64,000 nt of DNA from NCBI RefSeq assembly GCF_030811215.1, contig NZ_JAUSQM010000001.1, positions 2,914,001 to 2,978,000 on the forward strand. Direction: 5' to 3'. Within the stretch, counting starts at the first letter, position 1, and every line of letters starts with the position of its first letter. Both the position numbers and the translations under genes were made by a program. The notes under the pieces are model-generated. The model made no database searches. It worked only from the letters and a program-made list of their open reading frames with translations, and was not told where the DNA came from. Positions 1 through 8,171 of the stretch are shown here, piece after piece. This DNA comes from Nocardioides massiliensis. GTDB lineage: Bacteria > Actinomycetota > Actinomycetes > Propionibacteriales > Nocardioidaceae.

Positions 1-424
<424 letters not shown>

Positions 425-433
425 GCCCGTGCG

Positions 434-949
434 TCAGTGCCGGATGGAGAGCGCAGACAGCGTCGCGCCGCCGGTGGCGAGGTCCGCCCAGTCCCGCGTG
501 GTCGTGAGGACCGCGGCGCTCGCCGGCGGGAACCCACCGCTGACCTCCACGAGCAGGCCGGGGTCGCCGCCTCCGTCGTCGAGCTCGAGCGCGAGGGTCG
601 CCACGGTCGGGTTGTGCCCGAGCACCAGGACCGTGCGCGCCTCGGCGTCCGCCACGTGCACCGCTTCGAGGACGGAGTCGGTGTCGCCGGCATAGATCGC
701 GCCGTCGACGATCGGTTCGACGGTGAAGCCGCCGCCGGCCACGACACCGGCCCAGGTCTGCTGGGTGCGCACGGCGGTCGACACGATCGCCACGTCGGGG
801 GCAAGACCCTCGGCCGCGAGCCACGCGCCGAGTGCGCGGGCCTGGGCATGGCCGCGCGCGGTGAGAGCGCGCTCGTGGTCGCTGGCGGCGTACGGCTCGG
901 CCGTCGCGTGCCGGACGACGACGAGCGTGCGCTGCGCCGGTGCGGTCAT
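434..949 (-). CDS. SixA-type histidine phosphatase
   Basis: A 171-residue protein of the histidine phosphatase (phosphoglycerate mutase-like) superfamily. It opens with VVVRHATAEPYA, where RHA is the catalytic RHG-type motif, followed by an Arg-containing STAVRTQQTW segment. The second catalytic His is in VLVLGHNPTV. Length and motif spacing fit the small SixA group, which acts on phosphohistidine or other phosphomonoesters; the substrate here cannot be told. The ATG at 949 is chosen because conservation begins right after it; the longer frame upstream has no family features. It lies just downstream of fabI on the same strand, 19 bp away. Confidence 0.85.
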   Translation of the reverse strand: MTAPAQRTLVVVRHATAEPYAASDHERALTARGHAQARALGAWLAAEGLAPDVAIVSTAVRTQQTWAGVVAGGGFTVEPIVDGAIYAGDTDSVLEAVHVADAEARTVLVLGHNPTVATLALELDDGGGDPGLLVEVSGGFPPASAAVLTTTRDWADLATGGATLSALSIRH

Positions 950-968
950 GCCATCAGGATCCCACGTG

Positions 969-1739
969 TCAGGTGCCCATGGCGTGGAAGCCACCGTCGA
1001 CATGGACGATCTCACCGGTCGTCGCCGGGAAGAAGTCCGACAGCAGCGCGACGACGGCGCGGGCCGTCGGGTTGCGGTCGCCGTGGTCCCAGCCGAGCGG
1101 CGCCCGGTCGGCCCACGTGGACTCCAGCTCCTCGAACCCCGGGATCGCCTTGGCGGCGAGGGTCTTCAGGGGGCCGGCCGAGACGAGGTTGACCCGGACG
1201 CCGCGCGGGCCGAGGTCGCGCGCCAGGTAGCGCGAGCAGGACTCCAGGCCGGCCTTCGCCACGCCCATCCAGTCGTACGCCGGCCAGGCCACCGTGGCGT
1301 CGAAGGTCAGTCCGACCACGGACGCGTCCTCGCTCAACATCGGCAGGCAGGCCCGGGTGAGCGACATCAGGCTGTAGGCAGAGACCTGCACGGCCTGCGC
1401 GACGTCGGGCCACGGACCCTCGAGGAACTTGCCGCCCAGCAGCGTCTCAGGATTGCCGTAGGCGATCGAGTGCACCACCCCGTCGAGTCCGTCGAAGTGC
1501 TCCCCGAGCGCCGCGGGCAGCGCTTCGAGGTGAGCCTCGTCGCTCACGTCCAGCTCCAGCACCGGCACCGGCTCGGGCAGCCGGTTCACGATGCGCCGGG
1601 TGATGCCCAGCGCGCGGCCGAAGTTCGACACCACGACTTGTGCGCCCTGCTCCTGTGCGACCTTCGCGACCTCGAACCCGATGGAGGTGTCCATCGTGAC
1701 GCCGGCGACCAGGATGCGCTTGCCCTCGAGAATGCCCAT
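969..1739 (-). CDS. fabI: Enoyl-[acyl-carrier-protein] reductase (NADH), InhA/FabI type
   Basis: A 256-residue SDR-fold enoyl-ACP reductase, the last reductive step of each fatty-acid synthase II cycle. It starts MGILEGKRILVAGV with the DTSIGF nucleotide-binding turn typical of FabI/InhA. It carries VVHSIAYG and the Tyr-x6-Lys catalytic pair in YDWMGVAKAG (about residues 157-164), followed by RVNLVSAGPLKTLA. These motifs match mycobacterial InhA, the isoniazid target, more closely than a generic SDR. It sits 29 bp downstream of fabG in the order fabG-fabI, as in mabA-inhA of mycobacteria. The ATG at 1739 has AG-rich sequence (gagaggga) upstream. Confidence 0.93.
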   Translation of the reverse strand: MGILEGKRILVAGVTMDTSIGFEVAKVAQEQGAQVVVSNFGRALGITRRIVNRLPEPVPVLELDVSDEAHLEALPAALGEHFDGLDGVVHSIAYGNPETLLGGKFLEGPWPDVAQAVQVSAYSLMSLTRACLPMLSEDASVVGLTFDATVAWPAYDWMGVAKAGLESCSRYLARDLGPRGVRVNLVSAGPLKTLAAKAIPGFEELESTWADRAPLGWDHGDRNPTARAVVALLSDFFPATTGEIVHVDGGFHAMGT

Positions 1740-1768
1740 GTCTCCCTCTCCTCGACCGATGCGGTCCG

Positions 1769-2494
1769 TCAGTGGCCCATGCCGAGGCCGCCGTCGACCG
1801 GGATCACGGCCCCGGTCACGTACGCCGCACCCGGCGACGCCAGCCACGTCACCGCGGCGGCGACCTCCTCGGTGCTGGCGTAGCGCTGCAGCGGGATGGC
1901 GGCGCGGTACTCGGCGCGCTTCTCCTCCGGCAGCTCGGCGGTCATGTCGGTCTCGACGAAGCCGGGTGCGACCACGTTGGCGGTGATCGACCGGCTGCCG
2001 AGCTCGCGGGCGAGCGAGCGGGCCATCCCGACCAGCCCGGACTTGCTCGCGGCGTAGTTGACCTGGCCGGCGGAGCCGAGCAGCCCCACGACCGAGGAGA
2101 CGAAGATCAGCCGTCCCCGGCGCAGCCGCAGCATGCTCTTGGACGCGCGCCGCGCGACCCGGAACGACCCGGTCAGGTTGGTGTCGAGCACCGACGCCCA
2201 GTCGTCGTCGCTCATCCGCAGTACGAGGGTGTCGCGGGTGATGCCCGCGTTCGCGACGAGCACCTCGACGGGCCCGTGCGCCTCCTCGATCGTCGCGAAG
2301 GCGGCGTCGACCTGCGCCTGGTCGGTCACGTCACAGGCGACGGCCAGGGCGCCCTCGGGTGCCTCGCCGGAGCGGGAGGTCACCGCGACACGGTCACCCT
2401 GGGCGAGGAAGGCCTCGGCGATGGCGCGGCCGATGCCGCGGTTGCCGCCGGTGACGAGCACCGAGCGGGGTTCGGGAGCAGGCGTCGATGTCAC
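1769..2494 (-). CDS. fabG: 3-oxoacyl-[acyl-carrier-protein] reductase FabG (MabA type)
   Basis: A 241-residue short-chain dehydrogenase. The Rossmann motif TGGNRGIGRAIA is near residue 16 and NAG lies in the LVANAGIT segment. The catalytic Ser is in FVSSVVGLLGS, and Tyr/Lys are in VNYAASKSGLVGMARSLA. The C-terminal PVDGGLGMGH ending is typical of FabG. It reduces 3-oxoacyl-ACP with NADPH in fatty-acid elongation. It begins at a GTG (2492-2494). Together with fabI it forms a two-gene operon whose promoter must lie between 2494 and dodecin, which is also on the minus strand. Confidence 0.93.
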   Translation of the reverse strand: MTSTPAPEPRSVLVTGGNRGIGRAIAEAFLAQGDRVAVTSRSGEAPEGALAVACDVTDQAQVDAAFATIEEAHGPVEVLVANAGITRDTLVLRMSDDDWASVLDTNLTGSFRVARRASKSMLRLRRGRLIFVSSVVGLLGSAGQVNYAASKSGLVGMARSLARELGSRSITANVVAPGFVETDMTAELPEEKRAEYRAAIPLQRYASTEEVAAAVTWLASPGAAYVTGAVIPVDGGLGMGH

Positions 2495-2563
2495 GTACGC
2501 CGACGCTAGTGATTACCGCTGGGTACCCCGAATCGGCGCGCGTGAGTGGGTGTCGTTCGGGGT

Positions 2564-2776
2564 TCAGTCGTCCTCGAGCCGGAAGCCGACCTTGAGTCCC
2601 ACCTGGAAGTGCTCCACCTCGCCGTCCTTGATCTGGCCGCGGACCTGGGTGACCTCGAACCAGTCGATGTGGCGCAGCGTCTGGGCGGTGCGCGAGATGC
2701 CGTTGCGGATGGCAGCGTCGATCCCGTCGGGCGAGGTGCCGACGATCTCGGTGACGCGGTAGGTGCGGTTGGTCAT
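2564..2776 (-). CDS. Dodecin family flavin-binding protein
   Basis: A 70-residue protein beginning MTNRTYRVTEIVGTSPDGID. The pattern V-E-I-V-G-T-S, then a helix with AIRNGISRTAQTLRHIDWFEV and strands ending FQVGLKVGFRLE, is the dodecin fold: one helix packed on a small sheet that assembles into hollow dodecamers storing flavin. The Trp in HIDWFEV corresponds to the residue that stacks on the flavin in characterised dodecins. The ATG at 2776 follows a good AG-rich ribosome-binding site (gtggagga). It is divergent from the DUF3099 gene, with 76 bp between starts. Confidence 0.92.
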   Translation of the reverse strand: MTNRTYRVTEIVGTSPDGIDAAIRNGISRTAQTLRHIDWFEVTQVRGQIKDGEVEHFQVGLKVGFRLEDD

Positions 2777-2840
2777 GGCTGTCCTCCACGGGTCGGATCG
2801 GCCGGGATTCCGGCTCGCTGGCAGTCTGCCACCACCGACG

Positions 2841-2846
2841 TACGCT
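2841..2846 (+). promoter_or_regulatory. -10 element of a leaderless promoter for the DUF3099 gene
   Basis: TACGCT fits the actinobacterial TANNNT -10 consensus and ends 6 bases before the GTG at 2853. The transcript would therefore start at or next to the start codon. CTGGCA at 2818-2823 is a plausible -35 with a 17-bp spacer. Confidence 0.6.
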
Positions 2847-2852
2847 GGAGCA

Positions 2853-3173
2853 GTGCCCTTCCCCCGTCCGTCGTCGCGGAGCCACCAGCCCGCAGCCGTG
2901 GAGATCACCTCGGCGCCGATGACGCGCGCACAGGAGCTCGCCGGCCGGCAGAAGCGCTACGCCATCTCGATGACGCTGCGCACCTTGTGCTTCGTGGGGG
3001 CGGTCGCGGTCGGTCCGGGCATCCTGCGCTGGGTGCTCATCGCGGGCGCGGTCTTCTTGCCGTACGTCGCCGTGGTGCTCGCCAACACCCGCTCCTCGCT
3101 CGCCCCCGGGAAGCCCCGGAACCCGGGCCCCGCGACCCCCGGGACACAGCTCCCGCCCGGCCCCACGCACTGA
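2853..3173 (+). CDS. DUF3099 domain membrane protein
   Basis: A 106-residue protein. A short N-terminal segment (ITSAPMTRAQELAGRQKRYAISMTLRTLCF) leads into two hydrophobic helices, roughly residues 49-62 and 64-80, and then a Pro/Gly-rich tail. The tail ends in a run of short Pro-Gly repeats. The R-x-K-R-Y-x-I-S-M-x-L-R-T-x-C-F pattern is the hallmark of the actinobacterial DUF3099 family; its function is unknown. The GTG at 2853 is preferred because a TACGCT -10 lies 6 bp upstream, indicating leaderless expression; an in-frame upstream start would overlap the promoter. Confidence 0.85.
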   Translation: MPFPRPSSRSHQPAAVEITSAPMTRAQELAGRQKRYAISMTLRTLCFVGAVAVGPGILRWVLIAGAVFLPYVAVVLANTRSSLAPGKPRNPGPATPGTQLPPGPTH

Positions 3174-3206
3174 CGCGCCGGGTCGCCACCAGACCGCGGG
3201 TGGCCG

Positions 3207-3235
3207 TTGGATTCGTCCGTCGGTCGTGCAAGAAT
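3207..3235 (+). promoter_or_regulatory. Promoter of the 6C RNA
   Basis: TTGGAT (3207-3212) and AAGAAT (3230-3235) are separated by 17 bp, a good sigma-70-like arrangement. It directs transcription into the C-rich hairpins that start about 10 bp downstream. Confidence 0.6.
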
Positions 3236-3240
3236 CAACA

Positions 3241-3315
3241 ATGAATCCAGCCTCCCCCGTCTGGGTTCCGCGATGCCGGACAGCTTCCCCCGTGGCCGTC
3301 CGGCATCGCCTGTCT
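3241..3315 (+). ncRNA. 6C RNA (actinobacterial small RNA)
   Basis: Two hairpins carry C-rich loops. The first is CCAG-cctcccccgt-CTGG, near 3247-3264. The second has a perfect 12-bp stem GCGATGCCGGAC (3270-3281) and GTCCGGCATCGC (3298-3309) around a loop with CTTCCCCCGTGG. Paired stem-loops, each with a run of five to six cytosines, define the 6C RNA found across Actinobacteria. The promoter just upstream fits transcription from about 3241. The 3' end is not well defined; the second hairpin may serve as terminator. Identification is by motif and memory, not by a covariance search. Confidence 0.85.
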
Positions 3316-3336
3316 CCGGGTCCTGTCAGCAAGGCC

Positions 3337-3342
3337 TAGGCT
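3337..3342 (+). promoter_or_regulatory. -10 element of a leaderless promoter (3350 gene)
   Basis: TAGGCT ends 7 bases before the ATG at 3350, fitting leaderless transcription of the small zinc-binding-like gene and separating it from the 6C RNA. Confidence 0.5.
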
Positions 3343-3349
3343 GGCCGGG

Positions 3350-3574
3350 ATGAGCGACGAACTCGACCCCCTGTGCTCGGCCAAGGGCTGCCAGCAGCCG
3401 GCGACCTGGGCGCACCGGTGGAACAACCCGAAGCTGCACACCCCCGAGCGCCGCAAGGTGTGGTTGGCGTGCGACGACCACCGCGCGAGCCTCGGCGACT
3501 TCCTGACCGCGCGCGGGTTCCTGCGCGAGACGGTGCCGTTCGACCCCGACCAGACCGAGGGCCTCGCCGTCTGA
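3350..3574 (+). CDS. Small conserved actinobacterial Cys/His protein
   Basis: A 74-residue protein with the pattern CSAKGCQQPATWAHRWNNP, then HTPERRKVWLACDDH and SLGDFLTARGFL. Two Cys in the N-terminal part plus a Cys and a His in the ACDDH segment suggest a single metal (zinc) site. The family is widespread in Actinobacteria and has no established role. I recall that members are sometimes labelled acetone carboxylase, which its size does not support. A TAGGCT -10 lies 7 bp before the ATG. It converges on moaA with about 20 bp between stops. Confidence 0.75.
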   Translation: MSDELDPLCSAKGCQQPATWAHRWNNPKLHTPERRKVWLACDDHRASLGDFLTARGFLRETVPFDPDQTEGLAV

Positions 3575-3593
3575 AGCGCCAGGTGATCGGCGC

Positions 3594-4625
3594 TCAGCCG
3601 CCGATCGCGGACATCGGCCGGCTGGGCTGCAGGAAGCTCGGGTCGTTGATCCCGTGCCCGGGGAGCTTGGTCATCATCGCCGCGCGCCACCGCTCGGCGA
3701 TGGTCTCGTCGTCGGCGCCTCCGCGGAGCGCCGCGCGCAGGTCGGACTCCTCGCGGGCGAACAGGCAGTTGCGGACCTGGCCGTCGGCCGTCAGCCGGAC
3801 CCGGTCGCAGGAACCGCAGAACGGCCGGGTGACGGACGCGATGACACCGACGGTCGCCGGACCCCCGTCGACCAGGAAGCGCTCCGCGGGCGCACTGCCG
3901 CGCGACTCGTCAGCCGGGGTCAGCACGACCTCGCGCTCGAGGAGGGCGAAGATCTCCTCGGCCGTCACCATCTCGCCGCGGTGCCAGTCGTGCTGGGCGT
4001 CGAGCGGCATCTGCTCGATGAAGCGCAGCTGGTAGTCGTGCTCGAGGCAGAACGCCAGCAGCTCGGCCGCCTCGGCATCGTTCACGCCGCGTAACAGCAC
4101 CGCATTGACCTTCACCGGGGTGATGCCGGCAGCCTGGGCCGCGGCCATCCCGGCGAGCACGTCGTGAAGGCGGTCGCGACGGGTGATCGTCGCGAACGTC
4201 TCCGGCCGGACGGAGTCGAGGCTGACGTTGACCCGGTCGAGCCCGGCTGCGGCCAGCGCCGTGGCGGTGCGGGCGAGTCCGAGGGCGTTGGTGGTCAGGG
4301 AGACCTCGGGACGCGGGTCCAGCGCGGTGACCTGCGCGACGATGTCGGGCAGGCCGCGGCGCAGCAGCGGCTCACCACCGGTGAAACGCACCTCGGTGAT
4401 GCCGAGCTGCTCGACGCCGATCCGGACCAGCCGCACGACCTCCTCATCGGTGAGGACCTCGTCGGTGGGCATCCAGTCGAGGCCCTCGGCCGGCATGCAG
4501 TAGGAGCACCGCAGGTTGCACCGATCGGTCAACGAGACCCGCAGGTCGGTCGCCACCCGCCCATGTCGGTCGGCCAGGCCGGTGCTCGAGGCTGGGGCCG
4601 CTGTGACTGGCGTGACGGAAGGCAT
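3594..4625 (-). CDS. moaA: GTP 3',8-cyclase MoaA (molybdenum cofactor)
   Basis: A 343-residue radical SAM enzyme making the first intermediate of molybdopterin from GTP. The CX3CX2C cluster motif CNLRCSYC lies at Cys36/40/43. FTGGEPLLRRG follows, then the NVSLDSV and FIEQMPLD segments. The second [4Fe-4S] cluster site is in RPFCGSCDRVRLTADGQVRNC. The final Gly-Gly dipeptide, needed in characterised MoaA, is present. The gene is alone among non-Moco genes here. It is divergent from the SURF1 gene (46 bp between starts). Confidence 0.95.
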   Translation of the reverse strand: MPSVTPVTAAPASSTGLADRHGRVATDLRVSLTDRCNLRCSYCMPAEGLDWMPTDEVLTDEEVVRLVRIGVEQLGITEVRFTGGEPLLRRGLPDIVAQVTALDPRPEVSLTTNALGLARTATALAAAGLDRVNVSLDSVRPETFATITRRDRLHDVLAGMAAAQAAGITPVKVNAVLLRGVNDAEAAELLAFCLEHDYQLRFIEQMPLDAQHDWHRGEMVTAEEIFALLEREVVLTPADESRGSAPAERFLVDGGPATVGVIASVTRPFCGSCDRVRLTADGQVRNCLFAREESDLRAALRGGADDETIAERWRAAMMTKLPGHGINDPSFLQPSRPMSAIGG

Positions 4626-4659
4626 GCCACCCAGGATAGGAGCCGGGTCCAGCCGGTCG

Positions 4660-4665
4660 TAGGCT
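4660..4665 (+). promoter_or_regulatory. -10 element of a leaderless promoter (SURF1 gene)
   Basis: TAGGCT ends 6 bases before the GTG at 4672, the same geometry as at 2841 and 57726. Confidence 0.55.
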
Positions 4666-4671
4666 CGAGTC

Positions 4672-5559
4672 GTGCGAGTCCTGTTGAGCCGGCGCTGGGT
4701 GGTGTTCGCTCTCGTCGTCGCCCTCGCGGTCTGGGTCGCCTATCTGCTGGGTCAGTGGCAGTTCGACCGCCAGACGCAACGCGAGTCGCGCAACGAGATC
4801 ACCCGCATCAACCTCGCCGCCGACCCCGTGCCGGTCGGTGAGGTGCTCGCGCCCGGGCAGCCCGTCGACCCTGAGGACGAGTGGCGCGTCGTCGAAGCGC
4901 GAGGCACGTACGCGGCCGACGACACGATCGTCATCCGCTACCGCACCCGCAACGGCGCCGCAGGCGTCGACCTCGTGACGCCGCTGGTCACGACCGAGGG
5001 TCCCGCCCTCCTGGTCGACCGGGGGTGGCTGGAGACCGACAGCCGCCCCATCGAGGATCGCTCCATCCTCCCCCAGCCACCGGCGGGCGAGGTCACTGTC
5101 CGCGCGTGGGTCCGGGTCGATGCGACCGGCCGCTCGGCGGAGGTCGAGGACGCGTCGGCCCGAGCCATATCCAGCGAGGAGATCGCCCCGACGCTCGACT
5201 ATCCGGTCTACGGCGGGTTCGCCGACCTGGTGGAGGAGTCACCCGCGGCAGCCGACCCGCTCGAGCTCGCCCCTGGGCCCGACCTCGGTGAGGGGCCGCA
5301 CTTCTTCTACGGCCTGCAGTGGTGGTTCTTCGCAGCGATGGCCATCTTCGGCTTCGGCTACCTCGCCTTCGACGAGATCCGCGCCCGGCGCCGGGGTGAG
5401 GACCCCCGCCGCGGCCAGCGCTCCCAGAAGCGCGGGCAGAACACCGGCGCTCAGAGGGCGCGCAGCATCCCGCCGTCGACCGGGAGCATCGCGCCGGACA
5501 CGAACGACGCCGCCGGCGAGAGCACGAAGGCCGCCACCCGGCCGAACTCGTCGGGCTGA
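4672..5559 (+). CDS. SURF1 family protein (cytochrome oxidase assembly)
   Basis: A 295-residue protein. A transmembrane helix lies near residues 9-27 (WVVFALVVALAVWVAYLLG), followed by the SURF1 signature GQWQFDRQTQRE. The periplasmic domain contains VEARGTY, VDLVTPLV and VDRGWLE, and a second helix, GLQWWFFAAMAIFGFGYLAF, lies near 216-235. SURF1 proteins help insert haem A into the aa3 oxidase, consistent with ctaA/ctaB elsewhere in the window. The GTG start fits a -10 six bases upstream. The hydrophilic last ~60 residues are low in complexity, and about 109 bp of the 3' end overlap the convergent SDR gene. Confidence 0.88.
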   Translation: MRVLLSRRWVVFALVVALAVWVAYLLGQWQFDRQTQRESRNEITRINLAADPVPVGEVLAPGQPVDPEDEWRVVEARGTYAADDTIVIRYRTRNGAAGVDLVTPLVTTEGPALLVDRGWLETDSRPIEDRSILPQPPAGEVTVRAWVRVDATGRSAEVEDASARAISSEEIAPTLDYPVYGGFADLVEESPAAADPLELAPGPDLGEGPHFFYGLQWWFFAAMAIFGFGYLAFDEIRARRRGEDPRRGQRSQKRGQNTGAQRARSIPPSTGSIAPDTNDAAGESTKAATRPNSSG

Positions 5560-6224
5560 CCGTAGCGACGCAGGGGGATCTGCTGCTCGATCGCAGCCCG
5601 GGCCGCGTCGGGGTCGCCGCCGATCTCGTCGAGCTCGCGCACCCGCTCGGTGTCGATGCGCCCCGGCAGCAGACCGTTCACGCGTACGCCGCGGGGGCCG
5701 AGCTCGTCGGCCAGGGTCTTGGTGGCCATCGCCAGTCCGGGTCGCAGTCCGTTGGACACGGCGAGTCCGGTGATCGGCTGACGCACCGACGACGACAGCA
5801 CGACCGCGAGCGCTCCCCCGTCGTCGAGCCCGGCACCGAGGTCACGCGCGATCCGCAGGCCACCCAGGAACACGGAGGAGAAGGCGTCGCTCCACTGCTC
5901 GTCGGTGATGTCGAGCAGGGCACCTGCGGGCGGTCCACCGACCGAGACCAGCGCACCGTCGAGACGTCCGAACTGCTCCATCGCCACCGTACGCAGCCGC
6001 GCGGGCGCCTCGGGATCGGCGTTGTCGATCGCGACGGTGGCGACCTGGTCGGCCGCGCCGTAGACCTCCGCCAGCGACCGGGCCGCCTCGTCGAGGCGCT
6101 CGGCGCTGCGGCTGCTCAGCACCACCCGCGCGCCCTCGGAGACCAGGACCCGCGCCGTCGCCAGCCCCAGACCGCGGCTGCCGCCGGTCACGACATAGGA
6201 ACGTCCTTCGAGTCCGAGCTCCAT
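5451..6224 (-). CDS. SDR family oxidoreductase lacking the usual catalytic Tyr/Lys
   Basis: A 257-residue short-chain dehydrogenase-like protein. The Rossmann motif VTGGSRGLGLATA is intact near residue 12, and it ends with the SDR C-terminal FVSGAMLPVDGGML. Where family members have Y-x-x-x-K, this protein reads AVSNGLRPGL, so Tyr and Lys appear replaced by Ser and Arg; the preceding Ser is kept in LSSSVRQP. It may bind NAD(P) but use a different chemistry, or be a non-classical BKR-like SDR. The substrate is unknown. It overlaps the SURF1 gene tail to tail and lies 20 bp upstream of an ABC transporter gene on the same strand. Confidence 0.85.
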   Translation of the reverse strand: MELGLEGRSYVVTGGSRGLGLATARVLVSEGARVVLSSRSAERLDEAARSLAEVYGAADQVATVAIDNADPEAPARLRTVAMEQFGRLDGALVSVGGPPAGALLDITDEQWSDAFSSVFLGGLRIARDLGAGLDDGGALAVVLSSSVRQPITGLAVSNGLRPGLAMATKTLADELGPRGVRVNGLLPGRIDTERVRELDEIGGDPDAARAAIEQQIPLRRYGQPDEFGRVAAFVLSPAASFVSGAMLPVDGGMLRAL

Positions 6225-6244
6225 GAGCCCATCCTCGCATCGCC

Positions 6245-8137
6245 TCAGTGGACGCGATCGGTCAGGTCGTCCCTCAGGTCATCGATGAGCTGGGTGCGCG
6301 CGAGGTCGGCGTAGAGGCCCTCACGCGCCATCAGCTCGGCGTGGGTGCCGCGCTCGCGGATGCGGCCGGCCTCGACCACGAGGATCTGGTCAGCGTGCCG
6401 GACCGTCGACAGCCGGTGGGCGATGACGAGGCTCGTGCGGCCGGCCAGTGCCGTGTCGAGCGCCTGCTGGACGGCGCGCTCGGACTCGGAGTCGAGGTGG
6501 GCCGTGGCCTCGTCGAGGACCACGATCGGCGGTGCCTTCAGCAGCAGCCTGGCGATCGCCAGTCGCTGGCGCTCGCCACCCGACAGCCGGTAGCCACGGT
6601 CGCCCACGACGGTGTCGAGCCCCTCGGGGAGGCGGCGGACAAGATCGCCGACGTGGGCCTGCTCCAGGGCAGCGAGCATCTCGGCGTCGGTGGCGCCCGG
6701 ACGCGCGTAGCCGAGGTTGCCGCGGATGGTGTCGTGGAACATGTGGGCGTCCTGGGTGACGTAGCCGACCACCTCCTCCAGCGACTCCAAGGTCACGTCG
6801 CGGACGTCCTGGCCACCCACGCGCACCGCCCCGGCGTCGACGTCGTAGAGCCGTGCCACGAGGTGGGTGATCGTCGTCTTGCCCGCTCCGGACGGCCCGA
6901 CGAGCGCGACCATCTGGCCCGGCTCCGCGACGAAGCTGATGTCGTCGAGGACGCGTGCGCTGGGGCCGGAGGTCGTGCGGGTGACGACCTCGAGGCTCGC
7001 CAGCGAGATGTCCTCGGCCCGGGGGTAGGCGAAGCCGACCCCGTCGAACTCCAGGCGGGAGGCGGACCGCGGGAGGGCGGTCGCGCCAGGCTTCTCCTGC
7101 ACCTGTGACGGCAGGTCCAGCACCTCGAAGATGCGGTCGAAGCTGACAAGCGCCGTCATCACGTCGATGCGGACGTTGGCCAGGCCCTGCAGCGGACCCA
7201 GGAGCCGGAGCAGCAAGGTCGCCAGGGCGAGCAGGGTGCCGAGCGTGAGCGTGTCGTCGATGACGAGGTGGCCACCGACGCCGTACACCAGCGCGGTGGC
7301 GAGCGCCGGGACGAGCATGAGAGTGGCGGTGAAGATGCGGGTGATCAGCGAGATCCGCACGCCGAGGTCGCGCACGCGCGCAGCCTTGCCCGAGAAGAGT
7401 GCGTCCTCCTCGTCGCGGCGACCGAACAGCTTCAGCAGCAGCGCACCACCGACGTTGAACCGCTCGGTCATGGTGTTGCCGAGGTCGGCGTTGCCGTCCA
7501 TCTGCTCCCGAGTCAGCGCGGAGAGCTTGGTGCCCACCCAGCGCGACGCTGTGAGCAGGATCGGGAAGAGGAGCAGGCAGAGCAGGGTGACCTGCCAGCT
7601 CAACGCGAGCATCGTGATGCCGACGACGACCACGCTGATGCTGTTGGCGACGGTGCCGGACAGCGTGGAGGTGAAGGCGCGTTGCGCCCCGACGACGTCG
7701 TTGTTGAGCCGCGAGACCAGCGCACCGGTCTGGGTGCGGGTGAAGAAGGCCAGCGACATCCGCTGCACGTGCGCGAAGAGCTCGACCCGCAGGCGGTAGA
7801 TGAGGTTCTCGCCGATGCGGGAGGAGAACCACCCGACCAGCACGGCGACCACGGCGCTCACCAGGGCCACCCCGGCGATCGCGAGCGCCAGCGTCGTCAC
7901 CAGGTCACCGTCACCGGGCACGATGCCGTCGTCGACGATGCGCTTGATGAGCAACGGCGTCACCACGACCAGCGACGCGTCGAGCACGATGATCGCGACG
8001 AAGGTGGCGATCAGGCTGCGCTGGTGCCGTGCGTAGCCGAGCACACGGCGCACCGTGCCGGGCGCGACCCGCGCATCCGCGACGCTGCGGTCGGTGCGCA
8101 TGTGGCGGAACGCGGGACCCATGCCACTGACGGACAT
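6245..8137 (-). CDS. ABC transporter, fused permease and ATPase (exporter type)
   Basis: A 630-residue half-transporter. About residues 30-330 form the six-helix export domain (for example IATFVAIIVLDASLVVVTPLL and NSISVVVVGITMLALSW). The C-terminal ATPase has Walker A GPSGAGKTT, signature LSGGERQRLAIARL, Walker B VVLDEATAHLD and switch His in IAHRLS. It would work as a homodimer exporting lipids, drugs or peptides; the substrate is unknown. I place the start at the ATG at 8137, where the AG-rich aaggaggacgcc site precedes it; the in-frame extension upstream is antisense to the hydratase gene. Confidence 0.9.
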   Translation of the reverse strand: MSVSGMGPAFRHMRTDRSVADARVAPGTVRRVLGYARHQRSLIATFVAIIVLDASLVVVTPLLIKRIVDDGIVPGDGDLVTTLALAIAGVALVSAVVAVLVGWFSSRIGENLIYRLRVELFAHVQRMSLAFFTRTQTGALVSRLNNDVVGAQRAFTSTLSGTVANSISVVVVGITMLALSWQVTLLCLLLFPILLTASRWVGTKLSALTREQMDGNADLGNTMTERFNVGGALLLKLFGRRDEEDALFSGKAARVRDLGVRISLITRIFTATLMLVPALATALVYGVGGHLVIDDTLTLGTLLALATLLLRLLGPLQGLANVRIDVMTALVSFDRIFEVLDLPSQVQEKPGATALPRSASRLEFDGVGFAYPRAEDISLASLEVVTRTTSGPSARVLDDISFVAEPGQMVALVGPSGAGKTTITHLVARLYDVDAGAVRVGGQDVRDVTLESLEEVVGYVTQDAHMFHDTIRGNLGYARPGATDAEMLAALEQAHVGDLVRRLPEGLDTVVGDRGYRLSGGERQRLAIARLLLKAPPIVVLDEATAHLDSESERAVQQALDTALAGRTSLVIAHRLSTVRHADQILVVEAGRIRERGTHAELMAREGLYADLARTQLIDDLRDDLTDRVH

Positions 8138-8171
8138 CGGCGTCCTCCTTCCACCCTCGCGGGCGTCCTCG

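Noticed and set aside
3241-3339. A 32-codon reading frame starting at an ATG just after a promoter
   Set aside because: It coincides with the 6C RNA hairpins, whose structure explains the sequence better than a peptide does.
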